Assembly: GCA_002436065.1 (NCBI GenBank)
Contig: DIXP01000092.1
Location: forward strand, 149,190 to 213,189
DNA length: 64,000 nt
Source: Chloroflexi bacterium UBA6077
GTDB taxonomy: Bacteria; Chloroflexota; UBA6077
Direction: 5' to 3'
Shown here piece by piece: positions 8,037 to 16,943 of this stretch. The notes under the pieces are model-generated. The model searched no databases, had not been told where the DNA came from, and worked only from the letters and a program-made list of their open reading frames with translations. The position numbers were made by a program, and so were the translations under genes. How positions within the stretch are numbered: position 1 is the stretch's first letter; each line of letters begins with the position of its first letter.

Positions 8037-8681
8037 ATGAACGTCTGGGGTCTGCTGGGAATCGCTGTGCCTGCGGCTTTGGTTCTGTGGTATGTTTCGT
8101 CGAGAGTCGTTGCGCGTGGTCGGCGTGGGGAAGAACCTTCTCCAATGCCGGCTTCCCGCGCGGGCCATCTTACGAACCCTATTCGGCAGCTTGTCCAGCC
8201 CCCCGGGTTGGTGCTGGACGCGGCCGGCATCGAGCCCGGGATGACCGTCTTGGAGCTTGGGCCTGGGCCGGGCTACTTCACCCTCCCCGCCGCCCGTAGA
8301 GTAGGGCCCACCGGCAGGGTGATAGCCGCGGATATCCAGCCGGAGATGATCGAGATGTTGCGGAAGGCGGCGGCGAAGGCCGGAGTCTCCAACCTGGAGA
8401 CGCACGTCGCGGACGCCTGCAGCCTTCCGGTGGGAGACTCCAGTGTGGACGTCGCCTTCATGGTGACGGTCCTGGGGGAGATCCCCAATGGGAAGCGAGC
8501 CCTGGCTGAGCTGAGGAGGGTGCTGAAGCCCGATGGTCTCATCACCGTCTTCGAGTCGGCGCTGGATCCCCACCATCTGCAGGCCTCAGATGTCACTGCG
8601 TGGGGTGAGGCATCGGGCTTCGAGTTGGTGGAGAGCCGCGGCAATTGGCTCTCGTACCATATGAAGCTCCGCGCCAAATAG
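8037..8681 (+). CDS. Membrane-anchored class I SAM methyltransferase
   Basis: 214 residues. One N-terminal membrane helix (about 4-23, WGLLGIAVPAALVLWYV) with a basic stop-transfer, then a methyltransferase domain: SAM motif VLELGPGPGYF near 72-82, acidic loop AADIQPEMI, and RVLKPDGL. The start has GAGGAGGTG 4 bases upstream. Paralog of the gene at 2-613. The active site should face the cytoplasm at the membrane, which fits a lipid, quinone or membrane-bound metal-species substrate, but the substrate is not known. Its promoter carries a DtxR-type box, tying it to metal supply. Confidence 0.82.
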   Translation: MNVWGLLGIAVPAALVLWYVSSRVVARGRRGEEPSPMPASRAGHLTNPIRQLVQPPGLVLDAAGIEPGMTVLELGPGPGYFTLPAARRVGPTGRVIAADIQPEMIEMLRKAAAKAGVSNLETHVADACSLPVGDSSVDVAFMVTVLGEIPNGKRALAELRRVLKPDGLITVFESALDPHHLQASDVTAWGEASGFELVESRGNWLSYHMKLRAK

Positions 8682-8758
8682 TAGAATTCTACCTGGACAT
8701 GTGACCCTTCGAGCTGCCGGTGCGCGAAATTGAGGACAGGGCGGGCGGACTGAAAAGG

Positions 8759-9451
8759 ATGAACGAGCTGATACTGGTGGTGGACGACGAGGTCAAGATC
8801 GCCAAGCTGGCGCGGGACTACCTGGAGCGGGGTGGGTTCAGGGTCGTGACGGCCGGTGACGGGAGAACGGCCCAAGCGGTGGCGCGGTACGACCACCCGG
8901 ACCTGGTGGTGCTGGACCTGATGCTGCCCGATGTGGACGGCCTGGACGTGTGCCGATCAATAAGGCGGGAGTCCGACGTTCCCATCATCATGCTCACAGC
9001 TCGAGTCGAGGAATCCGAGCGCCTGATCGGCCTGGAGCTGGGGGCCGACGATTACATAACCAAGCCTTTTTCGCCTCGCGAGCTGGTGGCTCGGGTAAGG
9101 GCAGTGCTGCGGCGTGCCCAGGGCGGCGAGCAGCGATCGGCGACGATCCGGGCCGGCGACCTGGAGATAGACTTGAGTGGCCATCGGGTGATCAGGAAGG
9201 GGGAGGCCGTGCAGCTCACTCGCACGGAGTTCAACCTGCTGGCGTTGCTGGCTCAGCATCCGGGGCGCGCCTTCACCAGGGAGCAGATGATCGACCGATT
9301 GTTCGGCGTCGACTACGACGGCTTCGCCCGCAGTGTCGACGCCCACGTGAAACACCTGCGCCAGAAGCTGGAAGACGATGCAGGTCAGCCTCGCTACCTG
9401 CTCACTGTCTATGGCGTTGGCTACAAGTTCGCCGAGAGGGCCGGACAGTGA
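8759..9451 (+). CDS. OmpR/PhoB-type response regulator
   Basis: About 230 residues. Receiver domain with acidic pocket VVDDE, phosphoacceptor Asp in VVLDLMLPDVDG, LTAR and the conserved Lys in DYITKPF, then a winged-helix DNA-binding domain (about 135-228, LTRTEFNLLALLAQHPGRAFTREQMIDRLFG, ending YLLTVYGVGYKF). The ATG at 8759 follows AAAAGG; an upstream GTG at 8720 would add 13 residues not usual for the family. Overlaps the kinase gene by 4 bases. Its targets cannot be read from the sequence. Confidence 0.92.
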   Translation: MNELILVVDDEVKIAKLARDYLERGGFRVVTAGDGRTAQAVARYDHPDLVVLDLMLPDVDGLDVCRSIRRESDVPIIMLTARVEESERLIGLELGADDYITKPFSPRELVARVRAVLRRAQGGEQRSATIRAGDLEIDLSGHRVIRKGEAVQLTRTEFNLLALLAQHPGRAFTREQMIDRLFGVDYDGFARSVDAHVKHLRQKLEDDAGQPRYLLTVYGVGYKFAERAGQ

Positions 9452-10572
9452 AGCGCAAGGGACTAGGTCACGCCTGGAGCGATGAGTTGCTCGCGCGACG
9501 GTCCTATTCCCGCCACTTCAGGAAGCCCCGCGAACGGCATCTGCATCTCTTCTTCCGCCTCTTCGCGGCGTTCGGCTGCCTATCGCTGGTGTTTCTGGGT
9601 GGAGTTGGGGTCCTGGTTTCTCTGGCGGCACACCTCTTCGTCGGCGGCAGTGAGACGTCGGCAGCTCTCTGGATGGTGAGCCTGGTGCTGGTGGTGGGGC
9701 TCTCTGTCCTGGGGTGGGGATGGGCGGTCCACAGCTTCAAGAACGTGGCCAGTCCGTTGGCGGACGTCATTCAGGCCGCCGACGCGCTCTCTCACGGGAG
9801 GCTGGACGTTCGGGTGCCAGAAGACGTTCACGGCGACTTCGGGAGGCTAGCTCAAACCTTCAATCGAATGGCAGGGGAGCTGGAGAGCGCCGACCGGCAT
9901 CGGCGCGACATGATGGCGGACATAGCCCACGAGCTGCGCACGCCGCTGCACATTCTCCAAGGCAACCTGGAGGGGCTACAGGACGGCGTCTACCAGCCCA
10001 CCCCCGAGCAGTTCGGCTTCATGTTGGAGGAGACGCGCCGGCTGGGGCGGCTGGTGGAGGAGTTGCGAACCCTCTCGTTGGCGGAGGCGGGGAAGCTGCG
10101 GCTGGAGGTGGAGACCGTAGCCGTTGGGGAGATCCTGGAGGACATGGGCACCAGCTTCGAGGCGCTGGCCGAGGATGCCGGCATCGATCTGCGGGTTGTC
10201 GGCGGTGACGAGGTGCGGGCAACGGTTCTGGAGGCCGACATAGGGCGCCTCCATCAGCTACTGGGCAACCTGCTGATGAACGCGCTTCGCCACACGCCGA
10301 GGGGTGGCACCATCACCTTGCGGGCCGAGACTCTCCACAGCCAGATGCGCCTCGCCGTGCAGGACACCGGCTCAGGCATCCCGCCCGCGGAGTTGCCCCA
10401 CGTCTTCGACCGCTACTGGCAGGGAGGGCAGGAGACTTCTCGGGGAGGCAGCGGGCTGGGGCTGGCAATTGCGAGGCAGTTGGTAGAGCTTCACGGCGGA
10501 CGGATCTCCGTGGAGAGCGAGCCGGGGCAGGGAACGACCTTCGTGGTGGTCCTCCCTCTACGCCAGGCATGA
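9448..10572 (+). CDS. Membrane sensor histidine kinase
   Basis: 374 residues from a GTG overlapping the regulator stop. Two membrane helices (about 38-62 and 70-92) with almost no periplasmic loop, a HAMP domain (SPLADVIQAADALSHGRLDVRVPE), dimerisation/His box HELRTPLH, N box NLLMNALRHTPRG, G1 DTGSGIP and G2 GSGLGLAIARQL. The near absence of an outside domain suggests it senses within the membrane or via a partner. Forms a two-component system with the preceding regulator. Confidence 0.92.
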   Translation: MKRKGLGHAWSDELLARRSYSRHFRKPRERHLHLFFRLFAAFGCLSLVFLGGVGVLVSLAAHLFVGGSETSAALWMVSLVLVVGLSVLGWGWAVHSFKNVASPLADVIQAADALSHGRLDVRVPEDVHGDFGRLAQTFNRMAGELESADRHRRDMMADIAHELRTPLHILQGNLEGLQDGVYQPTPEQFGFMLEETRRLGRLVEELRTLSLAEAGKLRLEVETVAVGEILEDMGTSFEALAEDAGIDLRVVGGDEVRATVLEADIGRLHQLLGNLLMNALRHTPRGGTITLRAETLHSQMRLAVQDTGSGIPPAELPHVFDRYWQGGQETSRGGSGLGLAIARQLVELHGGRISVESEPGQGTTFVVVLPLRQA

Positions 10573-10595
10573 GAGACCCCATGCCGAGCGGTCGA

Positions 10596-11741
10596 TCATG
10601 GCAGCCAGGCGGGCTGGTTGCCGGGACTGGCGACCTTCATGGAGTTTCCCGAGGCTGTCTCCAGGACCCACACCTCGGGGGTCGGCCGGTTTTCCATGAC
10701 CGGGTAGCGGTGGTAGGTGATCTGTTGCCCATCGGGCGACCAAGTGGGCATGCCGTGGTGCAGCATGGGATCGCTGGTCAGGGGGCGAGCTTCACTGCCG
10801 TCCGCTCGCATTAGCCACAGCTGTCCCCCCACCAGCAGATGAGGAGGGGATCTCCGGCGAAAGGCGATCCACTCGCCATCGGGCGACCAGGCGGGGAAGC
10901 CGTCCTCGGCATCCTGGGACTCGCCGCTCATATCCACCAGCTTGCCCGTAGCCAGGTCGGCTAGCAGCAGGTGGGCCCCGAAGTGATCCCCCAACTGGCG
11001 CATCTGGGGAACCAGCAGGGCCCCCCCACTGGGATTCCAGACGGCTGGTTGCTCCATGTTGCTGGGTATCACCTGATCGCGGCCATCCTCGAGGTTATAG
11101 GCTCGCACAGCCTGGAGGCCGGTGGAGTAGTAGCTTATCCAGGAGCCTGAACGGGACCAGCGGAGACCGAAGGCGAAGCTGTCCGCACCATCCAGTATCG
11201 GGCCACTATGGCCGCTCGCCAGCTCCACCCACCAGAGTTGGGGATTGCCCGACGACCCGGACTGAGCGTCCGGATTGTCCCTCCGCTCGAAGGCGAGCCT
11301 GCGACCGTCGGGAGACCACTGGAGGCCGCCGCAGCTCTCCGGGGAGCAATCGAGGAGGCGGCGTCGGTTGCGCCCCTCGCGGTCCACCACTACCAGGTCG
11401 GTGCCTCCATCTTGCCGGCGAGCGGAGTAGGCGATGGCGCTGCCGTCGGGCGCCACGGCGAAGTCGCCCACACCATGTTCCTCTCCGGTCAGTGCCTTCG
11501 GCTGCCCACCCTGGGGAGACAGCTGGTAGAGTTGGCTTCTATCCCGCTGATCCCAGCCGATGTAGACCAGGCTTGGAGAGCGGCCTTTCCCGTCGGAGGC
11601 GGCTTTGTTTCCCTCCCCCAAGAGATCCGGCAAACCGATCCCGCCCGTACCCCAGGAGGCGATGCCAACCACCAGGGCAAGGCAGAGGAGGGTTGCCAGC
11701 GCGGCCTTATCGAAGGCGCTCAAGCGCGACAAACGGTTCAT
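10596..11741 (-). CDS. Membrane-tethered TolB/WD40-like beta-propeller protein
   Basis: 381 residues. One N-terminal membrane helix (about 14-32, AALATLLCLALVVGIASWG) then repeated propeller blades carrying the TolB-type signature (APDGSAIAYSA, SPDGRRLAFER, SPDGEWIAFRR, SPDGQQITYHR). Most likely displayed outside the membrane as a binding scaffold. It is convergent with the kinase gene and separated by 21 bases from the YcgQ-type gene, reading in the same direction, so it may share that transcript. Function unknown. Confidence 0.75.
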   Translation of the reverse strand: MNRLSRLSAFDKAALATLLCLALVVGIASWGTGGIGLPDLLGEGNKAASDGKGRSPSLVYIGWDQRDRSQLYQLSPQGGQPKALTGEEHGVGDFAVAPDGSAIAYSARRQDGGTDLVVVDREGRNRRRLLDCSPESCGGLQWSPDGRRLAFERRDNPDAQSGSSGNPQLWWVELASGHSGPILDGADSFAFGLRWSRSGSWISYYSTGLQAVRAYNLEDGRDQVIPSNMEQPAVWNPSGGALLVPQMRQLGDHFGAHLLLADLATGKLVDMSGESQDAEDGFPAWSPDGEWIAFRRRSPPHLLVGGQLWLMRADGSEARPLTSDPMLHHGMPTWSPDGQQITYHRYPVMENRPTPEVWVLETASGNSMKVASPGNQPAWLP

Positions 11742-11762
11742 GGCGCGATCCTCGTTGGCCTC

Positions 11763-12479
11763 CTACGGGTAGAGATAGGGTTGGGCGGGTTGGGGAATGG
11801 GAGTCACGGTATCGGCATTCAGAACAGGGATACTCTTGCCCTGGAACTCCCCGACCTCGAAGCGGCCGGCCACCTCCACCCAGCTGTCCTCTGCGAGTCC
11901 CGCGGCTTCGGGCGAGCGAACGAGCAGCCCGGCCGCCGTGGCATCGGCCACGCAGCAGGTAATCACGAAACGGCTGACCAGGAAGGTCCGCTGGTCGAAG
12001 CGATCGTCTTTTCGGTAGACGAAGCCCATCACCCTCGCCTCCCGGCCCGAAAAGCTATCCGGGTTCTGGTTGGCGCTGAAGGCGACGATCCAGTCCAGGA
12101 TGTTCTTGTCGCCATCGGACTTCGCCAGGAAGCTGTTGCCGGTGGATGCCGAGGGCACGGTCTCCAGACTCACCCCTCGGGCCGCAGCCGTATCGATTCC
12201 CAGAGGAGCGGCCGGCATCAGCGTGGCCAGGAGGACCACCGCCAAGATCATGATCGCCCCCATGCTCGCGCCCCTGTTATGCCTCTCGTGGCTGTGTCCG
12301 CCGGGCGAGTCTCGCCGTCCCAGGAAGCCGGCCGAGACGGCCAGAAGGCCCAAGACCGCGAGGAACGTCAGCCAGGCGAAGCGCCCGTTGATGTAGAACA
12401 GCAAGGATCCATCGACTATCAATCGAAGGAGGTGGAGGGCCAGGAGGGCTATTGCCAGGGCTTTCACGCTCGGTTTCAC
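11763..12479 (-). CDS. YcgQ-type membrane protein (DUF1980)
   Basis: 238 residues. Two N-terminal membrane helices and a third near 75-95, then an outside domain with the family signature RFVITCCVADATAAGLLV (paired cysteines) and a beta-rich end. GTG start at 12479 overlaps the stop of the partner gene by 4 bases, so the two are translationally coupled. The family always travels with a YcgR-type permease; the pair is suspected to handle metal ions or metal-bound thiols, but the substrate is not established. Confidence 0.8.
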   Translation of the reverse strand: MKPSVKALAIALLALHLLRLIVDGSLLFYINGRFAWLTFLAVLGLLAVSAGFLGRRDSPGGHSHERHNRGASMGAIMILAVVLLATLMPAAPLGIDTAAARGVSLETVPSASTGNSFLAKSDGDKNILDWIVAFSANQNPDSFSGREARVMGFVYRKDDRFDQRTFLVSRFVITCCVADATAAGLLVRSPEAAGLAEDSWVEVAGRFEVGEFQGKSIPVLNADTVTPIPQPAQPYLYP

Positions 12480-13420
12480 CCCTGCACCCCCAGAAGGTTG
12501 AGAGCGATGCCCGCCGAGAGGGTCATCAGGAAGGGCAGCAGTATCAGGTAGACCACTGCTCTCTTCCTGAACACCCCGAGGAACATCAGAGAACTCTTGA
12601 GGTCCACCATGGGTCCGAAGACGAGGAAGCCGAGGATCGCCCCAGGGGCGAAGCTGCTGGCAAAGGAAAGGGCCACGAAGGCGTCCACGGTGGAGCACAC
12701 CGACAGGGAGAACGCCAGGGCCTGGAGGGCCAGCACCGAGCCGACCGCCCCCTCGGCGAGGGCCAGCAGCGTGGATTGGGGAACCAGGGTCTGCATACCG
12801 GCGGCCAGGAGGCTGCCGAAGATGAGGTACCGAACCATGTCCAGGAACTCGTTCCCTGCCACGGCCAAAGTGTCGCCGACCCGCCCCCGCGCCCCTGCCG
12901 AAGGGTGGCCCTCACAGCCGCAGCCGCATGGGGTGTCTCCGAGGCTGTTTGGCAGCAGTAGCTGCTCCGGTTTGGCCAGACTGAAGATCAACCCCACTAT
13001 GGTGCCGATGGCCAGGCTGAGGAGAATGCGACCCGCCAGGATTGGCCCCCATCCGAAAGCAGTGTAGGTTCCGGCTATGACCACGGGGTTCACCGCGGGG
13101 CCAGCGAGCATGAAAGCGACGGAGGTGGAGATGGGCAGCCCCTTCTGTTGCAGGCGGCGAACCACGGGTACGACCCCACACTCGCATACGGGAAAGACCA
13201 GGCCCATCAGACCTCCTGCCAGGGATGCCAGGACGGGGTGGCGCGGAAGGCGGCTGAAGGCTGTCCCTTTCGGATCGACGAAGACGTGGAGAAACCCCGC
13301 CAGCAGCGAACCCGCCAGCAGGAAGGGCACAGCCTCGATGAAGATGCCCAGGAAGATGGTGGTGAGGGTGTGGAGTTGGGTCAATCCGGTGGCCAGGGCT
13401 TTCTGAGATCCGATGGGCAC
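12476..13420 (-). CDS. YcgR/YraQ-type permease (DUF318)
   Basis: 314 residues with about eight membrane helices. Family signatures are PVCECGVVPVVRRLQQKGLP and the paired MLAGPAVNPVVIAG, with a cytoplasmic central loop that is Cys/His-bearing (CGCGCEGHP). The double CxC-type motifs suggest metal or thiol-metal handling. Upstream gene of the pair with the DUF1980 protein. The 180 bases between it and the divergent ferredoxin gene show no clear promoter match. Confidence 0.85.
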   Translation of the reverse strand: MPIGSQKALATGLTQLHTLTTIFLGIFIEAVPFLLAGSLLAGFLHVFVDPKGTAFSRLPRHPVLASLAGGLMGLVFPVCECGVVPVVRRLQQKGLPISTSVAFMLAGPAVNPVVIAGTYTAFGWGPILAGRILLSLAIGTIVGLIFSLAKPEQLLLPNSLGDTPCGCGCEGHPSAGARGRVGDTLAVAGNEFLDMVRYLIFGSLLAAGMQTLVPQSTLLALAEGAVGSVLALQALAFSLSVCSTVDAFVALSFASSFAPGAILGFLVFGPMVDLKSSLMFLGVFRKRAVVYLILLPFLMTLSAGIALNLLGVQG

Positions 13421-13600
13421 CAGTATTCTCCAGCCAACCGTCCGCTGTCAAATCCCGCGATCCAGGATTGCCCACGATTCATCATGGCACTTACCCCAGA
13501 AGTTCACAATTTCTTCGCAACCGTACCCTATCTTGAAGATGCTCAGGCGACGGAGGCAACCGGCTACCCTCCCAATCAATGAGTTCGAGAGGAGACAGAG

Positions 13601-13873
13601 ATGAGAATGTTGGGAAGCAGGATCGAAGTGGACCGCCATCGGTGCAGTGGCTGCGGCAAGTGCATCGAGGTTTGTCCCAAAGGGGTGCTGGAGATGCGAG
13701 GCTTCAGCTTCGGGGCGTTCAAGCACGAGCATGCGGTGCCCTCGGGGGCGACTCGATGTGTGGGCTGCGGGGCGTGCGTGAAGGTGTGCCCGAAGGGGGC
13801 TCTGAGCCTTCGAGGCAGTTCCGGCGGTACTCCAGAGGCAGGCCACGTTGCACCGGGGAGTCAACGATCGTGA
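13601..13873 (+). CDS. Small 2[4Fe-4S] ferredoxin-type protein
   Basis: 90 residues. Two complete cluster motifs, CSGCGKCIEVCPKG (about 15-28) and CVGCGACVKVCPKG (about 52-65), in a bacterial ferredoxin fold, followed by a polar tail. A GAGGAGAC sequence lies about 8 bases before the ATG. It is a soluble electron carrier. No oxidoreductase partner lies adjacent; the nearest candidates needing low-potential electrons are the NifH-like protein 10 kb downstream and NrdG, which is only proximity. Confidence 0.88.
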   Translation: MRMLGSRIEVDRHRCSGCGKCIEVCPKGVLEMRGFSFGAFKHEHAVPSGATRCVGCGACVKVCPKGALSLRGSSGGTPEAGHVAPGSQRS

Positions 13874-13953
13874 GGGTGAGGTATTCGGCGGGATGAGTGC
13901 ATCCCCGGCAGAGGGCGCTGACCCAGGCACCGCCGAAACAGGGGGGATACGAT

Positions 13954-14035
13954 ATTTGTATGATACCCGTACAGGTCACGTCTACTACGCGAATACAGCA
14001 TTTGTGTGATGCCTGTGGAGATCATAGCTACTACG
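13954..14035 (+). repeat. Two 36-bp imperfect direct repeats before the third methyltransferase
   Basis: Copies at 13954-13989 and 14000-14035, both starting ATTTGT and ending CTACTACG, agree at 27 of 36 positions and are 46 bases apart. They lie between the ferredoxin and methyltransferase genes with no convincing gene across them. They could be paired regulator sites or a decayed duplication. Confidence 0.45.
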
Positions 14036-14093
14036 TTGTGGCAGTTCGTGCTGTCCATGGACGCCAGGCGCACTGCGGCTGATAGGGAGTGAG

Positions 14094-14885
14094 ATGAGAA
14101 CCATGAGCGAGTCACAAGGTACTGCGGAACTGAAGGCGACGAGGCCGGACTATGGGAACTGGGTTTCCACCAGACTGCTCTACATTACCGGCGTACCCGG
14201 CGTGCTGCTTCTCGGGCTGGCTATCCCTTTTCCGATACTGATGATCGGTGCGATCCCCTTTCTGTTGGCCTTCGCCTACTTCCTGTACGCGCGGCGCCAG
14301 TTCTCCCCAACTGGCGGAAACGTGCAGGCTCGGATTCACCAATTGGTGGTAGACCGTTTGGATTGGGCTGGAGAAGGGAAGGCGCTGGACATAGGGTGTG
14401 GGAATGGACCATTGACCATCAAGGTTGCCCAAAGGTTCCCCAGGGCTCAAGTTACCGGCATAGACTACTGGGGCGGCATGTGGAAGTACTCAAAGGATGT
14501 CTGTGAACGAAATGCAGAGCGTGAGGGTGTAGCGGGCCGCGTGACCTTCCAGAAGGCGAGCGCTGCGGCCTTACCTTTCCCTGATGAGTGCTTCGACGCG
14601 GCGGTCAGCAACCTCGTTTTCCACGAAGTAGGCGGTATCAGGGAGAAGCGCGACGTCGTCAAGGAGGCTCTCCGGGTCGTCAAGAAGGGAGGCAGCTTTG
14701 CCTTCCAGGATCTGTTCCGAATGAAGAAGGCATATGGCGACATGGATGACCTCCTCGAAACGATCCGGAGATGGGGGATTGAAAGCGTCCAGTATCTGGA
14801 TACCAGCGATTTGGCCTCCCTGCCCAAGGCGCTGCGGCTTCCCTTCATGGTTGGCACCATCGGGATCCTGTACGGAAAGAAGTAG
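14094..14885 (+). CDS. Membrane-anchored class I SAM methyltransferase (third copy type)
   Basis: 263 residues. N-terminal pair of closely spaced membrane helices (about 27-65, LLYITGVPGVLLLGLAIPFPILMIGAIPFLLAFAYFLYA shortened here), then a methyltransferase domain with SAM motif ALDIGCGNGPL, FDAAVSNLVFHEV and EALRVVKKGGSF. GGGAG lies 5 bases before the ATG. It resembles the two other membrane methyltransferases in architecture but is more distant in sequence. Substrate unknown. Confidence 0.8.
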   Translation: MRTMSESQGTAELKATRPDYGNWVSTRLLYITGVPGVLLLGLAIPFPILMIGAIPFLLAFAYFLYARRQFSPTGGNVQARIHQLVVDRLDWAGEGKALDIGCGNGPLTIKVAQRFPRAQVTGIDYWGGMWKYSKDVCERNAEREGVAGRVTFQKASAAALPFPDECFDAAVSNLVFHEVGGIREKRDVVKEALRVVKKGGSFAFQDLFRMKKAYGDMDDLLETIRRWGIESVQYLDTSDLASLPKALRLPFMVGTIGILYGKK

Positions 14886-14902
14886 TACTCGTCCCGCCAG
14901 CG

Positions 14903-14962
14903 GTTAATCTCTGTTAACCCACCTTTTACTCCCCGTTAAAGCGACGCTAACCGTCGCTTAAC
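14903..14962 (+). promoter_or_regulatory. PHO-box-like array of TTAA/CTAA units with 11-bp period
   Basis: Units TTAACC, TTTACT, TTAAAG, CTAACC and TTAACC start at 14914, 14925, 14936, 14947 and 14958, each exactly 11 bases apart; another TTAATC lies at 14904. Tandem 11-bp direct repeats are how PhoB/PhoP-type regulators bind, and the Bacillus unit is TTAACA. The next gene is an alkaline phosphatase. The rest of the 374-base gap (14886-15259) holds no gene I can support. Confidence 0.6.
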
Positions 14963-15259
14963 CTTCCTCTGCTAATTTGCTACAGGGCAATCCCCGCAGC
15001 CCTGGAGCGATCTTCTGGAGTCGCGCTTCGCGGCAATCACACCCACAAGGACAGGCTTGGCCCCCATGCCGAGAATCCCTTATCGGGGCGCATAGGCGAT
15101 TCCTTCAACTTGGCAGCCATCTTTGGTGGAGGGTGCTCCGCGGGCCGCAGAAAGGACCGGTGTAGAGCAGGACTGACGAAGATGAGTGCGAGGGGCGGAC
15201 TCCCAATCGCTGGTACCCAGTCTCGAAATCGCAGAAAAGAAGAGCAAGGAGAAGGATTC

Positions 15260-16873
15260 ATGATGAAGTCCAAACGTTGGTACAGTCTCTTGTTGGCGGC
15301 CGCATTGCTGATGTCCACGCTGGTGACGGCTGGAACCGGCTTGGCGCAGCAGGACCCCACCTCGACCGGAACATCATCGGAGGCAGCCATCTCGTTCCAG
15401 GCCGCTCAGGCTGGTGCTCCCTCCAGCGTAAGCACGGCCAGGGCTAAGTACCTGTTTATCTTCGTGGGCGATGGCATGGCCATGGCCCAGCGCAACGCCG
15501 CCGAGCTGTATCTCGCGGCTACCAACAGCCCTTCAGCCCGCCCGGAGGAGACGAGGTTGGTGATGAACAGCTTCCCCGCACAGGGGGTGAACACCACCTA
15601 CGACCTCAGCAGCGTCATCCCTGACTCTGCCTCCACCGCCACGGCTATCAGTACCGGGTTCAAGACCAAGTCCGGCGTCATTGGCATGGACGCCAACGGC
15701 CAGACGAAGTACGAGAACATCTCTGAGGTGGCGAAGAATAGGGGATGGAAGGTGGGCGTCGTCAGCAGCGTCTCCCTGGACCACGCTACACCCGCTGCCT
15801 TCTACGCCCATCAGCCCAGTCGAAGCAACATGTACGAGATTGCCCTGGAGATGGGGAACAGCGGCTTCGACTACTTTGGCGGCGGCGCCCTGGTGCAACC
15901 GAAAGGCAAGAACAAGGACAAGCCCGACGCCGTGGAAGCTGCCCAGGCTAACGGATACCAGGTGGTGTCCAACAGGGCCGATTTCGAAGCCCTGACTCCT
16001 GGGAGCGGCAAGGTGCTGGCCATGAACGGCACTGTGGATAAGGACTCCGCGCTGTACTACGAACTCGATCGAGCGGAGAATGATATCTCCCTGGTCGAGT
16101 ACACCCGAAAGGGCATCGAATTGCTGGACAACCCCGACGGCTTCCTCCTGATGGTTGAGGGAGGCAAGATCGACTGGGCATGCCACGCCAACGATGCTGC
16201 TGCCTCCATCCAGGACACCCTGGCCTTCGACGCCTCTGTGGCAGAGGCGGTGAAGTTCTACGAGCAGCATCCCGATGATACCCTGATCCTGGTTACCGGT
16301 GACCACGAGACCGGTGGAATGACCATCGGCTTCGCTGGTACCCAGTACTCCGCCTTCTTCGACAAGATCCAGTACCAGAAGATGTCCTACATCGAGTTCG
16401 GCAAGAAGCTGGAAGCTTTCAAGAAGGAGCACAGCCCCGAGACCGCCCAATTTGAGGAGATTGCACCTCTCGTTCAGGAGGCCTTTGGCCTGCTGGTACT
16501 GCCTGGCGAGGAGAGGGCAGAGCTGGCGAAGAAGGCCAAGGAGGGTGACGAGGAAGCACAGCAGAGGCTCTCGATGACCCTCAGCGACCTGGAGCTTAAG
16601 GCGAGCCAAGAGGCATTCCAGGAGAGCATGAAGGACGTCAAGGTCCGGGCGCAGGACGACTACACCTACCTGTTGTATGGTGGCTACGAGCCTCTGGCAG
16701 TCAAGCTGACCACCATCCTGAACCAGAAGTCCGGCATCGGATGGACCACTTACTCCCACACAGGCGTGCCGGTCCAGACCTCCGCCATCGGTGTCGGCAG
16801 TGAGCAGTTCAACGGCTACTACGACCAGACAGACATCTACAAGAAGATGATGGCCAGCACCGGCCTGCAGTAG
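15260..16873 (+). CDS. phoA: Secreted alkaline phosphatase
   Basis: About 537 residues. Sec signal peptide (about 1-29, KSKRWYSLLLAAALLMSTLVTAGTG shortened, ending LAQQ). Phosphatase core motifs: metal ligand Asp in FVGDGM, nucleophile Ser in PDSASTATA, metal ligands in EGGKIDWACH and TGDHETGG. Cleaves phosphate esters outside the cell, releasing phosphate. The ATG at 15260 sits after AAGGAGAAGG; the frame continues upstream without signal-peptide character. The PHO-box-like array at 14903-14962 predicts induction on phosphate starvation. Confidence 0.93.
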   Translation: MMKSKRWYSLLLAAALLMSTLVTAGTGLAQQDPTSTGTSSEAAISFQAAQAGAPSSVSTARAKYLFIFVGDGMAMAQRNAAELYLAATNSPSARPEETRLVMNSFPAQGVNTTYDLSSVIPDSASTATAISTGFKTKSGVIGMDANGQTKYENISEVAKNRGWKVGVVSSVSLDHATPAAFYAHQPSRSNMYEIALEMGNSGFDYFGGGALVQPKGKNKDKPDAVEAAQANGYQVVSNRADFEALTPGSGKVLAMNGTVDKDSALYYELDRAENDISLVEYTRKGIELLDNPDGFLLMVEGGKIDWACHANDAAASIQDTLAFDASVAEAVKFYEQHPDDTLILVTGDHETGGMTIGFAGTQYSAFFDKIQYQKMSYIEFGKKLEAFKKEHSPETAQFEEIAPLVQEAFGLLVLPGEERAELAKKAKEGDEEAQQRLSMTLSDLELKASQEAFQESMKDVKVRAQDDYTYLLYGGYEPLAVKLTTILNQKSGIGWTTYSHTGVPVQTSAIGVGSEQFNGYYDQTDIYKKMMASTGLQ

Positions 16874-16880
16874 ACCAGCA

Positions 16881-16931
16881 ATCAGCAATCAGCTATCAGC
16901 CCGGGCCTTTCGCTGATAGTTGATTGCTGAT
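16881..16931. terminator. Hairpin after alkaline phosphatase
   Basis: Arms 16881-16900 and 16912-16931 pair at 19 of 20 positions around an 11-base loop (CCGGGCCTTTC region). There is no T-run, so it may stabilise the mRNA end rather than terminate by itself. It abuts the start region of the next gene. Confidence 0.5.
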
Positions 16932-16943
16932 GGGGGGAGAAGA

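Noticed and set aside
13954..14035. CRISPR array
   Set aside because: Only two diverged direct repeats with a 10-base spacing; no array and no cas genes.
15533..16888. Minus-strand frame of about 450 codons across alkaline phosphatase
   Set aside because: The plus strand encodes a full alkaline phosphatase with all metal ligands; the antisense translation shows no domain.
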